From contig WKLE02002196.1 in NCBI GenBank assembly GCA_014885115.2, forward strand, positions 1 through 25,552: a stretch of 25,552 bases of DNA, given 5' to 3'. Shown here in pieces: positions 9,085-18,183 of this stretch. The notes beneath the pieces were generated by a model. That model saw only the letters and a program-made list of their open reading frames with translations, searched no databases and was not told the origin of the DNA. The translations under genes and the position numbers were made by a program. Position 1 is the stretch's first letter; every line of letters starts with the position of its first letter. The DNA is from Asterionellopsis glacialis (Eukaryota > Bacillariophyta > Plagiogrammaphyceae > Rhaphoneidales > Asterionellopsidaceae).

Positions 9085-11064
9085 ATGAAGAAGGCATCAG
9101 TGAATGGTCCAAATAGGAGACGAAACCGTGTGGGGGATACGACGATAGCTGCCAATCCAGATCATCATCGTGCTGCAGGTAGCGAAGACGGTTGCGCCCC
9201 AAAGCAGCAATGTACCTTTCGGATCAAACCTTTAGAAGATTACCCAGTTCTACGAAATTTATTGAAAGACCGCCATGCTGGATTTGTTTCCGTTCGTAAA
9301 AAGGGGGGAGAAAACACTCTTTTCCAACAACACCAGGAAATGATAAGCAGAGCAAAAGTCAAAGAAGAAGATAACAGCCACAGTGATCTACCACTTTTAA
9401 TCCATTTTCATGAAATGGCCGTCTTGGTGTTGACCTTATTGCCAATCCCTGATGATTTTGAGAATGATGAAAACCAAGATATTATTTATTTGTCTGAAGT
9501 TCATCGTCACAATCACAAAGTATGCGAGGATCACGATTATCCTGTAACATGTTGCTCTCAGTATCATTTCACAGACAACAATTCAATACCAAAGCAACCT
9601 CTGGTCTCACACTGCAATCAGGATGAAAATATGATGGCTACAATTCATGATACGAACAACATGCATGGGGTGAAAAACATTGCTGCTGTACATGTCGAAA
9701 TTTCAGTGCGAAATCATCACGATCCTTTGCTCTTCAACAATAATGACAATGAAGACGAAAGTGACAGTGATGACGAGAACAATGAAAACCAACCTCAGCG
9801 TAGTCGTTTCACTGTTGATGCCAAACAAATTACGCAGCATCTCTTTTCTTCTACGTATCGATGCGTTTTGACACTCCACGAATTGATTCTTGTCAAATAC
9901 AATTCAAAAGTTCCCGACAATAATCACACGGGTGGCTTAGAATTGGTTTGTCGAATCGCTGAAGTACATTTGACACCTGGGGAACATGAAATAGTCGAAG
10001 ACAATGGCGAGAATGGCACCAGCAATAATTCAGAACCATCACCACCATTTAAACCAGAACAAAAACATTTATCGTTGGCAGAAGCTACATTAGATGATCC
10101 ATTTCGTGGACGTGTAAATGTCCATACAGAGTTCTTCGTCTCTATATCTGACGGATCTACATCGCTTTTGAATCTAGCGAATCACCGACCTTTTCCTAAA
10201 GGAAAAATGCCCTCAGACATTATTCACGTTTCGACCAAAGATGGAGAATGGTTTCCTGTTCGTCGAATGTTATTGGCACCTTGTTTAAAGCTGACACGAT
10301 ACGTCCAAGCTGGAAGAGGAAAATATAAGCATAGACCAACGCCTACTCTGTCCGATGAAATGCGAAGTCCTGATGCACCTGTCGAAGATGATGGATGCCC
10401 TCATTGTTACGTTAATATTGATTGTCATACCTTTGATCGTGTTTTGATTTATTTGACTTCCATCTTGTTCCAATTTGCAACACCAGATGAAGCTGCGGAA
10501 TCACCGAAACATTTCATGCCTGATTTATCCGAGATCAATGCCTTGACTCATGCAGCACAAGAATTAGGACTTCAATCATTATTGGATGTTTGCCGCACAC
10601 AACTTTCAAACTTTGATTCACGTGTTCGGAAAGATTCCTACATATCTCTAGATGAAATTCATCAACGAAATTTGAAGGGACAAGAGTTGTTACTGATTGT
10701 AGATGGGATGGTTCTAGATATTACACGTTGGATTGATGAACATCCAGGTGGACCATCTATTATTCCAACCCAAGCTTTAAATGTGGATGCAACTGTATTC
10801 TTTGAAATGTACCATGTTTCACGACAAGCCTTTGTTTATTTGAAATCATTCTATATTGGTGAATTGCGACCAGAGGATTATACGAAACTTCAACAGCAAA
10901 CGCAAGATCAAAGTATTTATGGAAACAAGAACAATGACAACAAGAAAAATGACCAAGGTGTTCGAGCAACAGAAGGATTCTTAGAATCGCTTCGATCTTT
11001 TACAAAGGATTGGCGCGTGACAATCTCCAACACAGAAGCAACAAAGATTCATAAAAGTCTGTAA
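9085..11064 (+). CDS. BTB/Skp1-like domain fused to a cytochrome b5-like heme-binding domain
   Basis: A single exon encodes 659 residues. The C-terminal part (about 523-617) is a cytochrome b5-like domain: SLDEIHQRN, LLLIVDGMVLDITRWIDEHPGG and a tail ending FYIGEL. The axial heme ligands are His553 (HPGG) and His577 (MYHVS). Their spacing of 24 equals that of classical cytochrome b5, so heme binding is likely. Ahead of it (about 374-515) lies a BTB/Skp1-like region: DIIHVSTKDGEWFPVRRMLLAPC, then FDRVLIYLTSIL, then DLSEINALTHAAQELG and LLDVCRTQL. The first 370 residues are Asn/Asp/His-rich with acidic runs and no family I know. No signal peptide or membrane segment is seen, so a soluble protein is expected. 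A role as ubiquitin-ligase adaptor is suggested by the BTB/Skp1 similarity, but this is inference. It is convergent with the aminotransferase gene, with a 187-base spacer. Confidence 0.82.
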   Translation: MKKASVNGPNRRRNRVGDTTIAANPDHHRAAGSEDGCAPKQQCTFRIKPLEDYPVLRNLLKDRHAGFVSVRKKGGENTLFQQHQEMISRAKVKEEDNSHSDLPLLIHFHEMAVLVLTLLPIPDDFENDENQDIIYLSEVHRHNHKVCEDHDYPVTCCSQYHFTDNNSIPKQPLVSHCNQDENMMATIHDTNNMHGVKNIAAVHVEISVRNHHDPLLFNNNDNEDESDSDDENNENQPQRSRFTVDAKQITQHLFSSTYRCVLTLHELILVKYNSKVPDNNHTGGLELVCRIAEVHLTPGEHEIVEDNGENGTSNNSEPSPPFKPEQKHLSLAEATLDDPFRGRVNVHTEFFVSISDGSTSLLNLANHRPFPKGKMPSDIIHVSTKDGEWFPVRRMLLAPCLKLTRYVQAGRGKYKHRPTPTLSDEMRSPDAPVEDDGCPHCYVNIDCHTFDRVLIYLTSILFQFATPDEAAESPKHFMPDLSEINALTHAAQELGLQSLLDVCRTQLSNFDSRVRKDSYISLDEIHQRNLKGQELLLIVDGMVLDITRWIDEHPGGPSIIPTQALNVDATVFFEMYHVSRQAFVYLKSFYIGELRPEDYTKLQQQTQDQSIYGNKNNDNKKNDQGVRATEGFLESLRSFTKDWRVTISNTEATKIHKSL

Positions 11065-11251
11065 GGGTAGACAGAGGATTACACAAACAGTTCGTACTAT
11101 CTCGCTATCGTTATCGCCCGCGGTGACTAAAGTTTCAAACATGCAAATTCAATAGGAAACAAGCATTCCACGTGCTGCTTTGTTGCCAAATAAAAAATAC
11201 AGCAAGTAACCATTTAACAAATACTTTTTATAATGAATACCACGTCTTTGT

Positions 11252-12884
11252 TTAGCTACTGATAGATTTTCCATCAGTGATGGCATGGATTGCCGAAGCT
11301 ACGTATTCAACATTGTTTTCATTCAAACCAGCAAGACTGATACGTCCATCTCGTGTCATGTAAATAGCATAGTCATTTGTCATTTGATCACACATCTCCT
11401 CATTCATTCCGGTAAAGGCAAACATACCAATTTGTTCAACAACGTGACTCCAGTCATGAGTGCTTCCAGCTTCTTTCAACTTTTCCACAAGTGTAGTTCT
11501 CATCAATCCGATACGGTCAGCCATAATCTTGCACTCTTCGTAATACTGAGCAGTCAGTTTCTCATCCGACAAAACTGTACGAACGATGGAACTTCCATGG
11601 AGTGGTGGTGAACTGTACATGGGACGAATAACAAGTTTGAGTTGACTCATAACACGCTCGCGTTGTTCAGCATCTGCGCAAACAATCGACAATGTTCCGG
11701 TACGCTCTCCGTATAGACCAAAGTTTTTAGCAAAGGACTGTGCCAACATGACAGGGAGACCCTCAGACATGAAGAAACGGAGAGCTTGTGCATCCTTTTC
11801 CGCATCACCAGATGCAAAGCCTTTGGCGAGACAATAAAAAGAAATTAGAATTAAAAAATTAAGAAAGGAACGTCAGACAGAAGCACTGAGATAAGGCCAA
11901 TGTTCTGAGAAATATTACCGAAAAACTAAATCGTACCTTGGTAAGCAGAATCAAAGAAAACAATATGACCCTTTTCTCTGCAAATATCTGCAATTTTTTT
12001 CCAAACATCCATGGGAGGATCACATCCAGTAGGGTTGTGTGCACAGGCATGTAACAAAATAACTGACTTGTCAGGTGCCGAGGAGATATCCTCAAGCATT
12101 CCATCGGCATCCAATCCATTCGTAGCACGACTGTAATAACGATAACGTTCGACGACAAGACCAGCTTCATTAAAAATTGCAATGTGGTTACCCCAGGTTG
12201 GGTTGGGAATCAAAATCTTGGTCCCTTGCGGAAGGAATCGTCCAAGAAATTCACCTCCAATACGGCAAGCACCAGTTCCAGACAATGACTGAACTCCTGC
12301 AATACGCTCTAGTGGAGCATCAGCACCATAGGCAAAGGTCAAAGCCTTTTTGACATACTCTGCATCACCATCAATAGGTAGATATTCCTTATTGGCTCCA
12401 GTTTCCAACATATTCTTCTCAGCTTCGCGAACCGATGGCAAAACCCAAGGATTTCCAGATGAATCACGGTAGGCTCCGACACAAACATTGACCTTTCTTG
12501 GATCCTCACATGCCTATCCAATATACACAAAATTTGAAAGTTCATCAACTGTGAGAAAGAGCTTCACATACATGGCAATCACTTATTACCAGGTACTGTA
12601 CTGTATAAATACCATTTCTTATCGGCACTCATTCAAGATCCATGCACTTCTTGGAAACTCACCCGAAATGCTTGTGCAATACCAAGGATGGCATCAGGTG
12701 CACCTTGCTCAACTCCATCAAGGTAACCGAAGCTTCCTGACACGGTAGATTCGACGTCGGCAACAGTAGCACTGCGAACGGACTTGCCACTGCCACTGGC
12801 ACCTCCAAACGTCAAACACGACGTAAAGTCCAACAAGCAGAGAACAAGGAGAGCATGGCTCACGTTGGCGGAATAGCGTGCCAT
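11252..12884 (-). CDS. Aspartate aminotransferase (PLP-dependent), three exons
   Basis: Catalyses aspartate + 2-oxoglutarate to oxaloacetate + glutamate with pyridoxal phosphate. Exons are 12884-12663, 12513-11937 and 11820-11252, giving 455 residues. The introns are GTGAGT...TAG (149 bases, phase 0) and GTACGA...AAG (116 bases, phase 1). Class I aminotransferase landmarks are present: VCVGAYRD, GVQSLSGTGA, PNPTWGNH, HNPTGCDP, FFDSAYQGFASGD, and the Schiff-base lysine Lys298 in SFAKNFGLYGER. The core begins near residue 51 (FGYLDGVEQGAPDAILG). The first 50 residues contain a signal-peptide-like hydrophobic stretch (about 9-24) and then a Gly/Ser/Thr-rich segment. That fits organelle routing, but the diatom ASAFAP-type plastid cleavage motif is not evident. 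Length and motif order are normal for the family. Confidence 0.94.
11821..11936 (-). other. Intron 2 of the aspartate aminotransferase gene
   Basis: 116 bases, GTACGA donor and CCAAAG acceptor. Splicing joins CAA-G to GC-TTT and restores SAYQGFASGD, a conserved stretch, which fixes both splice sites. Confidence 0.9.
12514..12662 (-). other. Intron 1 of the aspartate aminotransferase gene
   Basis: 149 bases, donor GTGAGT after an Arg codon and acceptor GGATAG before GCATGTGAG. Splicing restores AQAFR-ACEDPRKVNVCVGAYR, the usual start of the catalytic core. Confidence 0.9.
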
Positions 12885-13663
12885 CTTTTCTTATAAATGT
12901 TTCTTTCACAGAGTACCAGGAGGGAAGAGCTTGCTGTTGTCACTTGCCGTGAGCCGTAATGCAGTAGACTAGCCTGATAGATTGTTCCTTGTCCAGATGT
13001 TTTTGCTCACGTTGCTCACGTCAACATCCAAAGTATCCAAAGATCGAGCACTATGGATGGCGGAGGCACTTCATTGGCGTCTTTTCCCGGGTTTCTTCTG
13101 TAAAGAGATTGACTGGTGTGACACATGACACATCATTACGTCAGTGTGATGTATGCTTGCGAGCGCTGCGCAGCCACCGGACACAAATGCAAGTACAATG
13201 GGTACGGTAGATAACGAGATTGAAAACTTCCTTCAACAGAATACAGAGAGTAGGATTCCCTAAAATCTAGATTCCATTTTAACCGTAACCGTTACATTAC
13301 ACATCATCCATGATAAGTAAATCAACATTTTGTTGATACATACCTGGTAGGCGTTAGAAAACACCGCATACGATTACTAGGGATTGAGAGAAGTGCGTGT
13401 TTCACATACATACGAAACGTTAGTACGTCTGTCTTACGTAGGACTACGTTGGAAAACGCGAACCCGATTCGTTGGAACAAAATAGAACTCCCAGACACGA
13501 TACATCCGCCGATGTTCTGAATCTTGTGCATCGTTCGTGCCGACAACCGTCAGAAGAGATAAAGTTTAGCCATCATAATTTTAAAATTTATCGGCCGCAA
13601 TAGACAAAAAAATATCAGTACCGAATCTCTTGCGCTTCATTCAAAGTATTGCAAAATAAGAAA
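12885..13663. promoter_or_regulatory. Divergent promoter region between aminotransferase and DUF285 genes
   Basis: This 779-base spacer must serve both genes, which are transcribed away from each other. It contains TTACGTCA at 13136-13143, a near match to the bZIP/CRE core, and several ACGT cores around 13419-13450. No TATA box or coding frame is convincing. Regulation by these sites is inference. Confidence 0.45.
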
Positions 13664-14596
13664 ATGTTCGTTCCAAATCTTTCTCTTTTCACTCTCTTTG
13701 CTATCGTCTCACGAAATAGCATTGTCAAAGCCGTTGGCACAACTCCAATTACGGACAATAATATGAAAACAGCAGTGGGTTTGTGGTTTAACAATAGAGA
13801 TATTGCTCTTGAAATGTATGGTCCCATATCTGAATGGGATACTTCTAATGTTACCAGTATGAATTTCTTGTTTGAGCCGTTTCAGAACATCACATACGAT
13901 GGTGACTTTGATATTACATCATGGGATGTATCAGCCGTAACGAACATGGCTGGTATGTTTTTTCAAGCCGATTCCTTCAATCAAGATATTTCATCATGGA
14001 ATGTATCATCTGTAGTATTCATGGGATTGATGTTCAGTGGTGCATCATCATTCAATCAAAATCTAGGTTCATGGGATGTTTCATCTGTAGAACGAATGAA
14101 TTTCATGTTTGAGAATTCAACTGCATTTAATCAAGATATCGGAGCTTGGAATGTTTCGTCTGTAACATATATGGGTGGCATGTTTAAAGATGCATCGTCA
14201 TTTGACCAAAATATCGGTTCCTGGGATGTATCATCTGTCATAGATATGGATTCTATGTTTAAGAGAGCGGCATTATTTGATCAGGACCTTAATGATTGGA
14301 AAGTTTCTTCTGTCCAAGAGATGGGTGGCATGTTTCACGACGCAACTTCCTTTGATCAAAGTGTGTGTTGGCCAAGTCTTGATATTTCTTTTTACAGTCT
14401 AAAAAATATGTTTTGCAACAGTCAGGGTGAATTTGATATTGGATGTGAAAATTCGACCCAAAACTACTTGATTGCCGATACAGGTTGTACGGACGGTTCA
14501 TCATCATCAGCTGATGGCTCAAGCATACGGATCAACTTTTGGTCGTATGCTAGTGGTGCTACCTTTTTCATAGTCACGATGTATAGTTTCTTTTAA
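13664..14596 (+). CDS. Secreted DUF285/BspA-like repeat surface protein
   Basis: A single exon of 310 residues starting at the ATG at 13664. The first 25 residues form a signal peptide (MFVPNLSLFTLFAIVSR...). Seven repeats of about 25 residues follow, with the core pattern FNQDISSWNVSSVxxMxxMF, which is the DUF285 (BspA-like leucine-rich-repeat) signature. The tail has Cys residues, then a Gly/Ser/Asp stretch and a final hydrophobic segment (INFWSYASGATFFIVTMYSFF), the layout of a GPI-anchor signal. An extracellular, probably membrane-anchored protein is the likely form. The family is usually linked to surface interaction, with no enzymatic function known. Its 3' third and downstream spacer are duplicated at 17973-18681. 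Confidence 0.88.
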   Translation: MFVPNLSLFTLFAIVSRNSIVKAVGTTPITDNNMKTAVGLWFNNRDIALEMYGPISEWDTSNVTSMNFLFEPFQNITYDGDFDITSWDVSAVTNMAGMFFQADSFNQDISSWNVSSVVFMGLMFSGASSFNQNLGSWDVSSVERMNFMFENSTAFNQDIGAWNVSSVTYMGGMFKDASSFDQNIGSWDVSSVIDMDSMFKRAALFDQDLNDWKVSSVQEMGGMFHDATSFDQSVCWPSLDISFYSLKNMFCNSQGEFDIGCENSTQNYLIADTGCTDGSSSSADGSSIRINFWSYASGATFFIVTMYSFF

Positions 14597-14923
14597 GGGA
14601 GATTAGACAATTTAGAAATAGAGACAAAAAAAAAGCTGGAAATGCTCCAGATGTCCATGTTTTGAGTTTGCCACACACACAATACGAAATCAAGAATGCA
14701 ACACATCCATGTCTCCAATCTGGATAAGCATTTCTAAAATGTTTCTCTGAAATCTTTATATCCATAATAAATGTCCATATGCTACAAAGTAAGTTATACA
14801 TTTTATTTTTTATCCATGTGACAAAAACAAAATCTCAATCATCGCATTGTCCTACGATTCATTGTCGCCATCTCCCACAAACTACTGTGAAGAACTTGTG
14901 TTCCAACGGAACGTCATCTTATC

Positions 14924-14992
14924 TTATTCATTGGACCATCTTTTTTGTAAGGCATCCAAACGAGCTTCGTATTCTTCTCTCCACACTCGTGC
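14924..14992 (-). pseudogene. Fragment of the coiled-coil protein C-terminus, left copy
   Basis: The minus strand reads ARVWREEYEARLDALQKRWS-NE and a TAA stop, identical in protein to the last 22 residues of the intact gene that ends at 18517. The fragment is cut by the run of N at 14993. Beyond the gap the homologous frame is already broken by a TAG stop. It is a non-functional by-product of the segmental duplication. Confidence 0.85.
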
Positions 14993-15004
14993 NNNNNNNN
15001 NNNN
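14993..15004. other. Assembly gap (12 N)
   Basis: Twelve unresolved bases lie inside the left duplicate. In the right copy the sequence between the same two flanks (CACTCGTGC and ACCTGCTTC) is 66 bases (18586-18651), so the true gap is probably larger than 12. Confidence 0.95.
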
Positions 15005-15016
15005 ACCTGCTTCAAT

Positions 15017-15099
15017 AGTCTAATTTCCAACCTGTTGGATTCATTCATTTCTTTTGCTGTATCTGTTTCAGTCTAATTTCCAACCTGTGGGATTCATTC
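15017..15099. repeat. Imperfect tandem repeat, period 53
   Basis: AGTCTAATTTCCAACCTGT followed by GGATTCATTC occurs at 15017 and again at 15070, just to the right of the gap and at the edge of the duplicated block. The right-hand duplicate has a single related copy (ATTTCCAACCTGTGG at 18667-18681). Confidence 0.8.
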
Positions 15100-15935
15100 G
15101 TTTTTTTGAAAATCTTACCCGTGCTACCCAGTATATATTATATACAGGTAGGTTGTATTATACCGGTACCAACATTATTCCACTGCTCTTTACTACTCGT
15201 ACATTCTACATGCGTCGCTACATGTAAGCAACTATCAAATATGAAGATTTTAATTTCCTATAGATATATATATATAAAATTTTTATTGTATACTTTACGT
15301 TCCTTTCGTCAGTAATATATGTCATTGTACTCGCCCAAATGGTACTTAATGAATATGTGGGTATATATTGCGTTTTTTTTCAATAGTGTATTCATCCGTA
15401 TATATCTATATTGAATGCAAATGATTGTTCTTTACAAGCAACCGGGATCATTATCCCGTACATCCTGTATTGAACCTACCTAGCTCTCTACAATGAGTAC
15501 CGGATGGTCCAAAAGAAGATTCAAATCATAATAAACATATAAAAATTTATGAACTGTACAAGATTTAAAAAAAAATTCTGTACAGGTACGATAAGTAATG
15601 GAATGACTGACTGTTCTTTACAAGTTTGTTGCTCTTTGATCCCTTTGCTCTACTAACACCCCCTTGGTCGCGTATTTTCATTCGTTTGTGCTTACTTTTG
15701 AGGATACCCTCTCTAGAGGTACTACACTTATAATCACTCATACTCAAGATCCTCATCGGGAATCGGGACTTCTAATAATTATCGATTGAAACGAAAGGAC
15801 TCAGCACGACTGCACACACATATTACCGTCCTAGTAGAGTGGTCAATCAGCGTTACTTTATTATACAAAGAAACAAAAGAATATCTCTACTAAAAAGAAA
15901 ACTCATCTAAATCAAAGAAAAAAAAACCAACCATA
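15091..15935. other. AT-rich 5' region of the membrane-protein gene
   Basis: No gene is visible. The sequence is AT-rich, with a TATATATATA run near 15265 and many TATATA-like words. A short patch of TACCGGTA/GGTACC-type motif lies at about 15160-15170, and CTCTCTAGAGGTAC at 15709-15722. The last 60 bases are A-rich, as expected of a 5' leader. This stretch and the gene after it are not part of the duplicated block. Confidence 0.5.
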
Positions 15936-17627
15936 ATGATGACAGAACAACCCTGTCATCATCTTCGTGGGATGTTCGTGCCGATTTCCATATTTCTGAT
16001 GTTATCAATTCAATTGGTACAAGGAGAAAACAGATTGTTAAATGAGAATAATGGGGAAGGCGACATTGTTGGCGGATACCATTTGCCATCCACAAAAGCA
16101 GCGGAAACTGGCGATCCTGATTCTGATAGTGATGATATATTACCAGCATGGTTTGCATACTCGTTAGCGTTGGTGCTGTTTTTCGTTTCAATTTTCTTGT
16201 ATTTAATATTGTTTTATTGGGGTGAAAAATTAGAATCTGAAAAAATTGATGCAGCTCTCCAAGCTTCTGCAGCTACAGAAAAACAAAAAAATACTAGATG
16301 GACTGATACTCGTCCTCAACCTGTACGATCAAGACGTTGGTCAAGTTTCTTAAGTCATCCCATGTCACCGGCCGAACGTTGGGTAGTCCAACAGCATGCT
16401 GTCATTCGAAATTTTATTATGAGTGCTTTGGTATTCTTTGCTATTCCCAATTTAGTTATTTTAGGTGGATTGCAAAATCATTTTGAAGCAACTCTGTTTG
16501 GTTTGTTAATGGGTATAGCAGGATGTTTAACTATCGCAATTATCATCAGGATACTCCTAACTGTGCATGAAGAAACTTCCGATACGGCAGCCGCATCGAA
16601 AATTGCAACATCACCATATAATACCTTTGTTGCCAATAACAAATACGAACACTTTCACTTACCTGCTTTAGATGTAATTATCTTGGGTGCAGGTCAAATA
16701 ACATTATTGGCCATGTATACCTGGGGTCTATACGAGGCAGGACCACCAATGTTTAATGATTCCCGTCAATATATGTACTATTTCTTAGGTATCTTAATGC
16801 AAGTGGCATATGGGTATGATAAGAAAATATGGAATAACATCCAATCTCATACAGATTTCTGGATTGGAGCTATACGTGCCGATCGGTTAAATTTGAGAAT
16901 TGCATATACGAATACAGATTCTACGGAAGAACGATTTGATATGAAAGCTGATAAACTTTGTTTCTTCCGATTTATGTTAAGTACGCTGATCAACACTTGT
17001 GGCTTATTCTTAATCATGATGGGTTTACCCATCCAAGTTGCAACTCAACGTGATCCGTTGGACTTTGTGTTGAATGTTGTAGCTGCGTTTTATATCGTAG
17101 AATGGGACGACTTGGGTGATTTAGATCATGCTCAATTTACATGTCTTATCGATCCATACTTGACTGCAAAAGCATTAGAAAGTGATTGCAAAGATGGAGG
17201 TGACACTGATGAAAATGGTTACAAACATGGTTGTGACGTTGATGAAGTAGCAATCTTAAGTGATACCAAAAAAACACATGAAGATGACGAATCCTGCGAT
17301 AACAACCTTATTGAGGCTGTCCTGGAAGACATTGGATTAGGCGAAAGTAGTGAAAGGGAAGGTCCTGTCGTGGAAACATACGGAGGAAGATATAGTATGC
17401 AAAACGAACATATCGAACGTCTTCATAAGCAAGTTCGAATCCTCAAGACAAAGAACCAGAAAAAAGAGGAAGACATGGAAGAGCTCAAGGCAAACAGCCG
17501 GAAAAAAGATGAGGAGATGGAGGAACTTAAATATGAATTTCAGTCATTAAAGTCTCAAATGGAAAAAATTACTAAACAAATGAAACGTATGGATTCTGCT
17601 ATTCCTTTTGATGAGGACAAGGATTGA
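15936..17627 (+). CDS. Multi-pass membrane protein with C-terminal coiled coil, unknown function
   Basis: A single exon of 563 residues. Residues 11-30 look like a signal peptide, followed by an acidic linker. Hydrophobic segments lie at about 72-95, 158-178, 185-209, 244-266, 278-293 (weak), 344-368 and 373-390. The last one is unusual: DFVLNVVAAFYIVEWDDLGD, hydrophobic then strongly acidic, just after a conserved-looking QRDPLD. The tail is Asp/Glu-rich and ends in a Lys/Glu heptad-type coiled coil (about 488-553). The overall plan (several helices, a final hydrophobic segment ending in acids, cytosolic coiled coil) suggests a channel or a scaffolded membrane complex, but I do not recognise the family. 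It lies alone between two duplicated flanks. Confidence 0.85.
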   Translation: MMTEQPCHHLRGMFVPISIFLMLSIQLVQGENRLLNENNGEGDIVGGYHLPSTKAAETGDPDSDSDDILPAWFAYSLALVLFFVSIFLYLILFYWGEKLESEKIDAALQASAATEKQKNTRWTDTRPQPVRSRRWSSFLSHPMSPAERWVVQQHAVIRNFIMSALVFFAIPNLVILGGLQNHFEATLFGLLMGIAGCLTIAIIIRILLTVHEETSDTAAASKIATSPYNTFVANNKYEHFHLPALDVIILGAGQITLLAMYTWGLYEAGPPMFNDSRQYMYYFLGILMQVAYGYDKKIWNNIQSHTDFWIGAIRADRLNLRIAYTNTDSTEERFDMKADKLCFFRFMLSTLINTCGLFLIMMGLPIQVATQRDPLDFVLNVVAAFYIVEWDDLGDLDHAQFTCLIDPYLTAKALESDCKDGGDTDENGYKHGCDVDEVAILSDTKKTHEDDESCDNNLIEAVLEDIGLGESSEREGPVVETYGGRYSMQNEHIERLHKQVRILKTKNQKKEEDMEELKANSRKKDEEMEELKYEFQSLKSQMEKITKQMKRMDSAIPFDEDKD

Positions 17628-17972
17628 TTCATTTCATCCTTTTCACGGGAGGCGACTCTTTTCCAATTTGAGATGCTTTGCTTTAAATTAAATATACTTG
17701 TTATATATACAATATGATGGGCGTCACCGTCCAACTAGAGATTAAGAACAATGGATGGAACTTGCGTAAAATTTCTGAAACTCTATAATCTTGGTGTTAC
17801 GTATCTATTTTAATATCGTTCCAAAATCATCACCTAAATGTAAAAATTAAAATAAAATAGTAGGAAAGAATGAAATTCTTGAACAACTCTAACAATATCA
17901 CGTTTCTTGCTATTTTAAACGAGATACATCCTCTTTTTGGTGGAAGCACGCAGGTACCTGACCACGTATAAT
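17628..17972. other. Spacer downstream of the membrane-protein gene
   Basis: AT-rich sequence with no open frame of interest. It forms the right end of the unique segment; the duplicated block resumes at about 17973, shortly after a GGTACC site at 17953-17958. I see no inverted repeats or transposase remnant at this edge. Confidence 0.5.
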
Positions 17973-18183
17973 TGGGATTGATGTTCAGTGGTGTATCATC
18001 ATTCAATCAAAAGTGAATTTGATATTGGATGTGGAAAATTTGACCCAAAACTACTTGATTGCCGATACAGGTTGCACGGACGGTTCATCATCATCAGCTG
18101 GTGGCTCAAGCATACGGATCAACTTTTGGTCGTATGCGAGTGGTGCTACCTTTTTCATAGCCACGATGTATAGTTTCTTTTAA
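17973..18183 (+). pseudogene. Decayed 3' fragment of the DUF285 gene
   Basis: The fragment starts inside a repeat unit (MGLMFSG region of the intact gene). It then jumps over 365 bases to the tail and ends with the equivalent TAA at 18181-18183. The 365-base deletion is not a multiple of three, and an extra base near 18035 shifts the frame again. No start codon, signal peptide or complete repeat remains. Confidence 0.88.

Larger units (their letters stand above)
14022..15090. repeat. Segmental duplication, left copy
   Basis: This block is repeated at 17973-18681 on the same strand. Matching parts include the DUF285 gene from TGGGATTGATGTTCAG, its stop codon and 3' flank, the ACACACACAATA and AATGCAACACATCCATGTCT stretches, and the convergent tail of the coiled-coil gene up to CCAACCTGTGG. 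The left copy has 365 bases (14062-14426) that are missing on the right. It also holds a 12-N gap at 14993-15004. Confidence 0.92.

Noticed and set aside
8753..9088. 111-codon ORF as a separate gene
   Set aside because: The product is His/Pro/Leu-rich without domain features and lies in the expected 5' leader; kept only as an upstream ORF observation.
11859..12182. Minus-strand open frame of 107 codons beginning MQFLMKLVLSS
   Set aside because: It is another frame of exon 2 and intron 2 of the aspartate aminotransferase.
15936..17627. Bestrophin-type chloride channel
   Set aside because: The helix count is loosely similar, but I find none of the bestrophin signature motifs.
15091..17972. 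The unique segment as a classical transposon
   Set aside because: I see no terminal inverted repeats, long terminal repeats, short target-site duplication or transposase; the gene inside looks like an ordinary membrane protein.
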